From contig NZ_AP023032.1 of NCBI RefSeq assembly GCF_019670105.1, forward strand, positions 2,784,972 to 2,848,971: 64,000 nucleotides of DNA. The letters run 5' to 3'. The DNA is from Agarivorans albus (lineage in GTDB: Bacteria > Pseudomonadota > Gammaproteobacteria > Enterobacterales > Celerinatantimonadaceae). Of the stretch, positions 57,931 through 64,000 are shown piece after piece. The notes beneath the pieces are model-generated. The model did not search any database and had not been told where the DNA came from. It was given only the letters and a program-made list of their open reading frames with translations. The first letter of the stretch is position 1. The number at the start of each line of letters is the position of its first letter. Position numbers and translations under genes: made by a program.

Positions 57931-58455
57931 ATGAAAAAACCAACTGACGAAGATTTCGCTGCTTTCAAAGAAGCGCTCAAAGGCGTTCGCCAGATAAAAC
58001 AAGATAAAATAAGTCTTGAGCCCACTCGAATCAAGCAAAAAAGCCAACAAAGGGAAAAACAGCAACGTGCGGCCTTAAATAATAGCCAATTCTTCTTTTC
58101 TGATGAGTATCACCCTTTGCTACCAGACGAAGGGCCAATGCGTTGGCAAAGTGATGAATGCGATCCCTATGAGCTAAAAAAGCTCCGTCGTGGAGATTAT
58201 TCCCCAGAGATTCTACTCGACTTACACGGCCTTACTCAGCTCCAAGCAAAACAAGAAATCGCCGCGTTAATCATTGAGTGCAAGCAACAGCACTACCACG
58301 TTGCCTCCATAATGCATGGTCATGGTCAACAAATTCTCAAAACTAAAGTACCTCAGTGGCTGGCTCAACACCCAGAAGTACTCGCCTTTCATCAGGCTCC
58401 CAAAATACACGGCGGCTCTAGTGCGCTGCTAGTATTAATTAGTTCTCCAAACTAA
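57931..58455 (+). CDS. smrB: SmrB, ribosome-collision endonuclease
   Basis: 174 residues. An N-terminal extension (EDFAAFKEALKGVRQIKQDK) precedes the Smr domain, which shows LDLHGLTQLQAKQEIAALI and IMHGHGQQILKTKVPQWL, with the C-terminal HGGSSALLVLI. In E. coli SmrB cleaves mRNA at collided ribosomes. It is divergent from prmB, with 63 bp between, as in enterics. Confidence 0.94.
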   Translation: MKKPTDEDFAAFKEALKGVRQIKQDKISLEPTRIKQKSQQREKQQRAALNNSQFFFSDEYHPLLPDEGPMRWQSDECDPYELKKLRRGDYSPEILLDLHGLTQLQAKQEIAALIIECKQQHYHVASIMHGHGQQILKTKVPQWLAQHPEVLAFHQAPKIHGGSSALLVLISSPN

Positions 58456-58478
58456 AAAACCACTCCGAAGAGTGGTTT
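58454..58478 (+). terminator. Terminator of smrB
   Basis: AAACCACTC (58457-58465) pairs with GAGTGGTTT (58470-58478) around a CGAA tetraloop, directly after the smrB stop. The downstream T-run is interrupted (TTTCTACTTTCT). Confidence 0.7.
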
Positions 58479-58502
58479 CTACTTTCTAAACAAAGCCTAT
58501 TG

Positions 58503-58712
58503 TTAAGCGGCTTTATTCTTAAATTCGTCGATGTGTTGGTTCACTTCTGCCACTGTTTGCCGGTGCTTAGTGGTTTTGTGATTTGCCAAAGTTTCTAATT
58601 TACCATTTTTAAACTCGTATGCCCCTCGTCCTTGAATATACAAGCGTCCTTTAAAAAACGCTTTAACGTAACGGGCAATTTTAACTGGAGAATAACGGGA
58701 AAATATTTTCAT
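58503..58712 (-). CDS. ytfK: YtfK-like (DUF1107) protein
   Basis: 69 residues, matching the E. coli YtfK pattern (MKIFxRY, then KYVKxxFxGRLYI, GAxEFxxGK, and an EVN near the end). Here these read MKIFSRY, RYVKAFFKGRLYI, GAYEFKNGK and AEVNQHI. YtfK in E. coli binds SpoT and tilts it towards (p)ppGpp synthesis during phosphate or fatty acid starvation. The gene stands alone between smrB and sixA, with 185 bp upstream. Confidence 0.85.
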   Translation of the reverse strand: MKIFSRYSPVKIARYVKAFFKGRLYIQGRGAYEFKNGKLETLANHKTTKHRQTVAEVNQHIDEFKNKAA

Positions 58713-58897
58713 TCATTATGTCCACTGCTGTTTTGACAAAACGAATACTACTAGGAGATATTGGCGAATTCTAAGGAAATCGGTAGCAATTCACTGTTCC
58801 GCGAAGAAGATCTCAAAAGCACAAAAAACTGGGAACCTTTGAGATTTAGAGCAATACACCAACAGTAAACAGCTAACCGGTTGATAAGTTTGTTTTA

Positions 58898-59362
58898 CTA
58901 CAAGCTTATTGGGTGTTGCAGTGAGATAAAGCTGTTTTCTTGCCCTACTTGCAACTCAGCAACAGCCGCAGTACTAAATAATGGAGCACCGGCTTCAGCC
59001 ACTAGGCCTTCAACAATAAAGCCCACTAACGGCAAATGTGATACCACTAGTAAATTACCTTGTGGTTGCTCTAAAGCAAGTTCGTTAATTAAGCTCACCA
59101 CGGCGACTTCGTCACCAGAGGGCGTTAGCTCGTTTAATTCGATCACTTTAACCGCTTCCGGTAAGCTTTGAGCCAAGCGCTGCCACGTTTGCTGTGCACG
59201 CAAATATGGGCTCACTAATACATAATCTAATTGTGCTAGTTTATCCGCTAGATAGGCCCCCATTTTACCTACTTCATTTAAGCCAGATTGGTTTAGTGCT
59301 CGCTCACTATCGCTAGCAGCGAACATTTCGGCTTCACCATGACGCATGATAAATACTTGCAT
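58898..59362 (-). CDS. sixA: SixA, phosphohistidine phosphatase
   Basis: 154 residues of the histidine phosphatase superfamily. The catalytic RHG is at the N-terminus (FIMRHGEAE) and a second histidine appears in LLVVSHLPLVG. SixA dephosphorylates phosphohistidine proteins such as NPr of the nitrogen phosphotransferase system. The position between smrB and fadJ matches E. coli, although an M16 protease gene is inserted on the other strand. Confidence 0.93.
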   Translation of the reverse strand: MQVFIMRHGEAEMFAASDSERALNQSGLNEVGKMGAYLADKLAQLDYVLVSPYLRAQQTWQRLAQSLPEAVKVIELNELTPSGDEVAVVSLINELALEQPQGNLLVVSHLPLVGFIVEGLVAEAGAPLFSTAAVAELQVGQENSFISLQHPISL

Positions 59363-59521
59363 AAAAGGGCTCTTCTTAATTAATTGAGACGTGTTAAACG
59401 TCTAAGCTTACTAATTTTGGCTGCTAATTTAATTGATATGCCACAAAACATCCATCAGAGTTTGCAAGACCAAGTTAAGCGACTGATAATCATACTATCG
59501 CCATAAACAAGGAATGTTGCC

Positions 59522-62308
59522 TTGCGCACTAGCCCTAACGATCCAAAACAATATCGTTACATAACTTTAGACAATGGTCTTAAGGTCTTGTTAGTACAAG
59601 ATGAAACAGCGCAAAAGTCTGCTGCTTCTCTCGCAGTAAATATTGGCCATTTTAACGATCCCAAGAATCGTGAAGGCTTGGCTCACTTTTTAGAGCATAT
59701 GCTTTTTTTGGGAACTGACTCTTATCCTAAAGCAGGTGAATACCAAAGTTTTATAAACCGCCATGGCGGTAGCAATAACGCGTGGACAGGCACCGAACAC
59801 ACCAATTACTATTTTGATATTGATAACGACTGGTTTGACGAAGCGCTTGACCGATTTAGCCAGTTTTTCATCTGCCCGTGTTTTAACCCAGAGCTGGTTG
59901 AGCGTGAACGACAAGCGGTTAACTCTGAATACCAACTAAAGATTAAAGACGACGTACGCCGCATTTACCAAGTACATAAAGAAACGGTAAATCCCGATCA
60001 TCCCTTTAGTCAGTTTTCTGTAGGTAGCTTAGATACCCTTAGTGATGGTGAAACATCGATTAGAGACGACCTAATCGCCTTTTATCAGCAGCATTACTCG
60101 GCCGATTTAATGTCGCTAGCGGTGCTTAGCCCCCATGAGCTTGACCAAAATGAAGCCCATGTGCGGCAACTGTTTTCCGCAATTCCAAAGATTGTTGTAA
60201 ATAAACCTAAAATAGCCCCCTTTTATTTGCCGGAGAACCTGGCATTAGAAACCCATATTCAGCCGGTTAAAGACCTGAAAAAGCTCACTTTATCTTTTGG
60301 CTTTGGCGACATGGATTCACTTTATCGACAAAAGCCTCTCACTTATATTGCGCATATTTTAGGTTATGAAGGGCCCGGCAGCTTAGTGGCTCTATTGCGC
60401 CATGCCGGTTTAATTAACTCTATGGCTGCGGGTGGCGGAGTCAGTGGCAGCAATTTTAAGGATTTTTGCATTAGCTACTCCTTAACCGATGAAGGTTTAA
60501 ACTGCATTGACTCAATCATCGACGCGAGCTTTAGTTACTTGGAAATGATTCGCCAACATGGTTTACAAGCTTGGCGCTACAGCGAAAAACAGCAAGTATT
60601 TGAACGGGCCTTCCTTTATCAGGAAAAATCACGGGCTATCGACTTAGTCTCTCACTTAGCCATTAACTTACAGCACTACCCCGCAGACGATGTTATCTAT
60701 GGCGATTACGCCATGGAGAACTACGACCAGGCTCTTATCTCGCAATGCTTAAAACAAATTGTCCCTGAGAGAATGCGTATTACTTTGGTATCACCCAATG
60801 TTAAGGGAGATAAAATAGCTAAGTGGTACCACACCCCCTATTCGGTAAAACGCATTGAACCTGAGCGAATTAAACGCTGGCAATCACCCGGTGAGTTAGA
60901 AAGTTTGCAACTACCAGCCAGCAATCCATTTTTATCTTTTAATCAATCGCCTTTGGTTGAGCCACAAGAACAAGAAGCTGAACCTAGATTACTGTTTGAT
61001 AAACCTGGCTTTCGCTTATGGTTTAGCAACGAACCGGAATTTAGAGTTCCTAAAGGGCATTTGTATGTGTCTGTAGATTCAAAACATGCGGTAGCTTCGG
61101 TGCGCAACATTGTTTGCACGCGCTTAATGGTAGAGTTAATGCTAGATCATCTTAGCGAGATGACTTACCAAGCCGAGATTGCAGGTATGTCTTACCAGCT
61201 CTATGCCCATCAAGGTGGCTACACCTTGCACCTATCTGGATTTAGTGACAAACAAATCTTGCTACTCAAGATGATCATGAATAACCGCTTATTCGGTCAT
61301 TTTGAGCGTAAGCGCTTTGGAATAATTAAACAGCAGTTAGCAAAACACTGGCAAAACCAGATGCAAGTTAAGCCTATTTCTCAACTGTTTAGCGAGCTAA
61401 CCTCGTTGCTACAACCTAACAACCCACCACCCAGCGCCTTACTCGAAGAGCTAGAAGACGTTCAGTTAGAAGAGCTGCCCGACTTTGTGGCCAAACTTTA
61501 TCAAAACATTCATATAGAAATGTTGGCTTACGGCAATTGGTCAGAACCAACAATTGAAGAGCTGGGTGAGTTTGTTCAGCAAGAAATATCTCCAGATACC
61601 AGCCCTTCAAAGGAAACACCAAGAAAGCTTATTAGTATTAAAGATCAGGGAAGCTTGTTATACGAAATAAATTGTCAGCAAAATGACTCGGCGCTAATGA
61701 TTTATTACCAAAGCCGAGACTTAAGCCCTGAGAGCATTGCCTTGTTTACCCTAAGTAACCACATTATGACCTCAACCTTCTTTAATGAGTTACGCACCAA
61801 GCAACAGCTAGGTTACATTGTGGGAACGGGCAACTTGCCGCTTAATCGCCACCCCGGCATTATTTTCTATGTGCAATCACCACATGGACAACCGCAAACA
61901 CTACTCGATGCCATTAACGACTTTTTGGATGAGTTCCCGGTGCTGATGTTTGAGCTAAGTGACGCGCAATGGCAACAAAGTAAACAAGGGCTAATTGCCC
62001 AAATACTAGAGCGCGAAAGTAATATGCGAACCCGTGCTCAGCGTTTTTGGGTAAGCATCGGCAACAAAGATTTGACCTTTAACCAGCGCCAGCGTGCAGC
62101 GGAATGCATTGAACGGCTTGAGCGAGTGGACCTCGTCAGATTTATGATGAGCTTAAAAAGCAAGCAGCGTGACCGGGTTATCGTATACAACCATGGAGCA
62201 AGTGAGCAGCAAGCAGAGCCTTTAAATACCCACCATTTAGAGACAGTGCGAGTAGTTAAAAGCCGTAGTGAGTTTCAGAGTGATTCAGCAATTTATTGCT
62301 ATAACTAA
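59522..62308 (+). CDS. M16 insulinase-family zinc protease (protease III-like)
   Basis: 928 residues. The inverted zinc motif HxxEH is visible as His55-Phe-Leu-Glu58-His59 (HFLEHMLFLGT), with a downstream Glu in VNSEYQLK. The size and the later domains (insulinase middle and C-terminal M16 lobes, FFNELRTKQQLGYIVG) fit Ptr/insulysin-type single-chain enzymes that trap and degrade small peptides. No signal peptide is visible, unlike secreted E. coli Ptr, so a cytoplasmic site is likely. The start is a TTG at 59522, 8 nt after AAGGA; an ATG at 59514 is out of frame. Confidence 0.93.
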   Translation: MRTSPNDPKQYRYITLDNGLKVLLVQDETAQKSAASLAVNIGHFNDPKNREGLAHFLEHMLFLGTDSYPKAGEYQSFINRHGGSNNAWTGTEHTNYYFDIDNDWFDEALDRFSQFFICPCFNPELVERERQAVNSEYQLKIKDDVRRIYQVHKETVNPDHPFSQFSVGSLDTLSDGETSIRDDLIAFYQQHYSADLMSLAVLSPHELDQNEAHVRQLFSAIPKIVVNKPKIAPFYLPENLALETHIQPVKDLKKLTLSFGFGDMDSLYRQKPLTYIAHILGYEGPGSLVALLRHAGLINSMAAGGGVSGSNFKDFCISYSLTDEGLNCIDSIIDASFSYLEMIRQHGLQAWRYSEKQQVFERAFLYQEKSRAIDLVSHLAINLQHYPADDVIYGDYAMENYDQALISQCLKQIVPERMRITLVSPNVKGDKIAKWYHTPYSVKRIEPERIKRWQSPGELESLQLPASNPFLSFNQSPLVEPQEQEAEPRLLFDKPGFRLWFSNEPEFRVPKGHLYVSVDSKHAVASVRNIVCTRLMVELMLDHLSEMTYQAEIAGMSYQLYAHQGGYTLHLSGFSDKQILLLKMIMNNRLFGHFERKRFGIIKQQLAKHWQNQMQVKPISQLFSELTSLLQPNNPPPSALLEELEDVQLEELPDFVAKLYQNIHIEMLAYGNWSEPTIEELGEFVQQEISPDTSPSKETPRKLISIKDQGSLLYEINCQQNDSALMIYYQSRDLSPESIALFTLSNHIMTSTFFNELRTKQQLGYIVGTGNLPLNRHPGIIFYVQSPHGQPQTLLDAINDFLDEFPVLMFELSDAQWQQSKQGLIAQILERESNMRTRAQRFWVSIGNKDLTFNQRQRAAECIERLERVDLVRFMMSLKSKQRDRVIVYNHGASEQQAEPLNTHHLETVRVVKSRSEFQSDSAIYCYN

Positions 62309-62342
62309 AAGAGGTGAGAAACTAAAAACAGTGAAGGCTGAA

Positions 62343-62540
62343 TTAAGCCTTCATTCGGCTATCGTTAAAACCTTGGCTGCGCTTTACGTTAAGCTTTTGA
62401 TGCGTCCAGAGCAGTGGCATACACAGTGGCCCAAACAATAAGCCCACCAATGTCCAACGCCATCGCGGCAAAGAAAACTTAATAGCTTCCACGTAGAAAA
62501 ATAGCCCAAAACAGACTGACAACAACAAAACGAAAAACAT
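62343..62540 (-). CDS. Small membrane protein of unknown function
   Basis: 65 residues with two hydrophobic stretches (FFVLLLSVCFGLFFYVEAI and WTLVGLLFGPLCMPLLW) joined by a short basic turn (SLPRWRW), and a basic tail. The positive-inside rule suggests a hairpin with both ends on one side. A weak GAGCGAG precedes the ATG. I do not recognise the family. It lies in the gap between the M16 protease and fadJ. Confidence 0.55.
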   Translation of the reverse strand: MFFVLLLSVCFGLFFYVEAIKFSLPRWRWTLVGLLFGPLCMPLLWTHQKLNVKRSQGFNDSRMKA

Positions 62541-62598
62541 ACTACTCGCTCTAATACAGACAGGGTGGAGATGTTAACAGAAATGTCTTAATTACACT

Positions 62599-62630
62599 AA
62601 AGCCAAGGCGAATTATTCACCTTGGCTTTT
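62599..62630 (-). terminator. Terminator downstream of fadJ
   Basis: AAAGCCAAGG (62599-62608) pairs with CCTTGGCTTT (62620-62629) around an 11-nt loop, about 20 bp past the fadJ stop. T residues occur on both strands but the runs are short. Confidence 0.7.
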
Positions 62631-62649
62631 GTTATGCTTGCTTTACAAT

Positions 62650-64000
62650 TTAAGGGTAATAGCTTTGGCCTTTATCAGCCATTGCAACCAAGGCTTCGCA
62701 AGGTTTAAAACGTTCACCGTAGCTTGATTCCATCGCTTGAAGCTCTTTCACCAAGTTAGCAATACCAATGCTATCCATAGCGCGGAATGGTCCACCTAAG
62801 AAAGGTGGGAAACCAATACCGAAAATAGCACCTAAATCACCATCTCGAGCACTGCGTATAACCCCTTCATCTAAACAGCGCGCAGCTTCATTAAGCATCA
62901 TGTAAACACAACGCTTAGACAGGGTAGCTGTATCGAGCGAGGTTTTGGGTTTAACTCCCAAAACTGAGTACACCTTTTCGTCAACTTGCTTGGCTTTGGC
63001 TTTTTTACCTTTGCCGTAGAGATAGAAACCTCGACCGTTTTTCTTACCTAAGCGCTTATCGTCGATAAGTTTGGCAAATGCATCTGGCGCTTTAAAACGC
63101 TCACCTAGCTCAGCTTCAAGAATCGGCGCAATTTTAGAACCTACATCAATGCCTACTTCGTCAAGCAAGGTCATTGGGCCAACCGGGAAGCCATAATCTA
63201 GTAGCGTTTTATCTAAATGTTCAATGCTCTGCCCTTCTAGCAACAACATGGCGGCTTCATTCATGTAAGGCGCAAGAATACGGTTTACATAAAAGCCTGC
63301 ACCATCTTTCACTACAATTGCAGTTTTACCTTGCTTACGAGCAAACTCTACCGTATCGGCTATGGTTTGCTCATTAGTGCCAGCATGCGGAATAATTTCA
63401 GCCAAAGGCATTTTTTCTACTGGACTAAAGTAATGCAGACCAATCACTTGCTCTGGACGCTCGGCTTTAGCCGCTATTTGCCCAATAGGCAATGAAGAAG
63501 TATTGCTGGCAAAAATCGTTTTTTGATTACAATTGGCTTCAATATCAGCCACCATTTGTTGCTTAAGCGCTAAATCTTCAAATACTGCTTCCACCACAAT
63601 TTGGCTATTTTGCATGCCAACAAAATCTGTTCCGCCGGTAATGTTGTTCATTTGCTGCTGCAGCTGAGCATTAGTGATAAACCGGCGTTTACGCTTTTTA
63701 TCTAACAACTTATAGGCGTAATTTAGGCCGCCTAACACACCTTTTTCGCTAATATCTTTAATACGAACTTGTGCTTTAGCTTTGGTCGCCGACACAAAAG
63801 CAATGCCCGCTCCCATTAAACCACCACCTAAAACAGCAACTTGATTAATTCTTTGTGGCGACACACCTTCAAACAAGCTTTCTTTTTTCAGTTCATTCGA
63901 CGCAAAAAACAAGCCGCGCAACGCTGCTGACTCAGGGCTTTTCACTAAGTTGGCAAAACGCTTGGCTTCTTCTTGATAAGCGGCCTCGGTATTTTTCTCA
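62650..64000 (-). CDS. fadJ: FadJ, fatty acid oxidation complex alpha subunit, C-terminal part
   Basis: The frame is open to the right edge, so only about the last 450 residues are present. An apparent start at 63945 is an internal GTG. The 3-hydroxyacyl-CoA dehydrogenase module is complete: the NAD-binding [38 protein letters not shown] and the C-terminal [18 protein letters not shown]. The N-terminal enoyl-CoA hydratase module lies outside. The short linker and sequence are closer to FadJ (anaerobic alpha subunit) than to FadB, and the sixA-fadJ neighbourhood agrees. Confidence 0.93.
   Translation of the reverse strand, partial: EKNTEAAYQEEAKRFANLVKSPESAALRGLFFASNELKKESLFEGVSPQRINQVAVLGGGLMGAGIAFVSATKAKAQVRIKDISEKGVLGGLNYAYKLLDKKRKRRFITNAQLQQQMNNITGGTDFVGMQNSQIVVEAVFEDLALKQQMVADIEANCNQKTIFASNTSSLPIGQIAAKAERPEQVIGLHYFSPVEKMPLAEIIPHAGTNEQTIADTVEFARKQGKTAIVVKDGAGFYVNRILAPYMNEAAMLLLEGQSIEHLDKTLLDYGFPVGPMTLLDEVGIDVGSKIAPILEAELGERFKAPDAFAKLIDDKRLGKKNGRGFYLYGKGKKAKAKQVDEKVYSVLGVKPKTSLDTATLSKRCVYMMLNEAARCLDEGVIRSARDGDLGAIFGIGFPPFLGGPFRAMDSIGIANLVKELQAMESSYGERFKPCEALVAMADKGQSYYP

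Overview
This window looks like core chromosome from a marine-type gammaproteobacterium, moderately AT-rich by eye. The gene set points to the Alteromonadales/Vibrionales side: psp next to sapABCDF, FabV as enoyl-ACP reductase, a FimV/HubP-like protein, CmoAB, MnmC and EpmC. I would guess an Agarivorans-like organism, but genus cannot be fixed from the sequence alone. I see no tRNA, rRNA, CRISPR array, insertion sequence, integrase or prophage.

Layout. (1) 1-12.7 kb: start of an isocitrate/isopropylmalate dehydrogenase family gene, a TyrR-type regulator with an eroded ATPase domain, the phage-shock block pspCBA/pspF with a good sigma-54 promoter, sapABCDF, an orphan PEP-CTERM/exosortase-type acyltransferase, and fabV. 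(2) 12.3-18.9 kb: ppiD, hupB and lon (with a heat-shock-type promoter), joined to ruvC and yebC. (3) 19-36.7 kb: the widespread aspS-cmoA-cmoB block, interrupted twice. A PstS-like/outer-membrane-barrel/GGDEF-EAL trio sits between yebC and aspS. A HIT protein, a lipoprotein, ChrA, an amino-acid-type chemoreceptor and a secreted protein sit between cmoA and cmoB. After cmoB comes a tightly coupled three-gene operon: retropepsin-like lipoprotein, inactive transglutaminase with a multi-TM domain, and RimK-like ATP-grasp ligase. (4) 36.7-48.7 kb: the conserved supercluster fabB-pdxB-usg-fimV-truA-accD-folC-dedD-cvpA-purF, all on the minus strand. (5) 48.8-64 kb: mnmC, a DUF922-like protein, a REC-CheC/PAS-GGDEF pair, an ATP-NAD kinase-like gene with epmC, then aroC, prmB, smrB, a ytfK homologue, sixA, an M16 protease and the 3' part of fadJ.

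Themes. Envelope stress and peptide or polyamine transport (psp, sap), fatty acid synthesis (fabV, fabB, accD) with a FabR-type operator between fabB and mnmC, tRNA wobble and body modification (cmoA, cmoB, mnmC, truA), and c-di-GMP signalling at two loci. The best candidates for a little-described system are the retropepsin/transglutaminase-TM/ATP-grasp operon (33444-36642) and the periplasmic binding protein/barrel/GGDEF-EAL trio (19265-23441). Four genes (acyltransferase, mnmC, prmB, M16 protease) appear to start at TTG, each behind a Shine-Dalgarno sequence.
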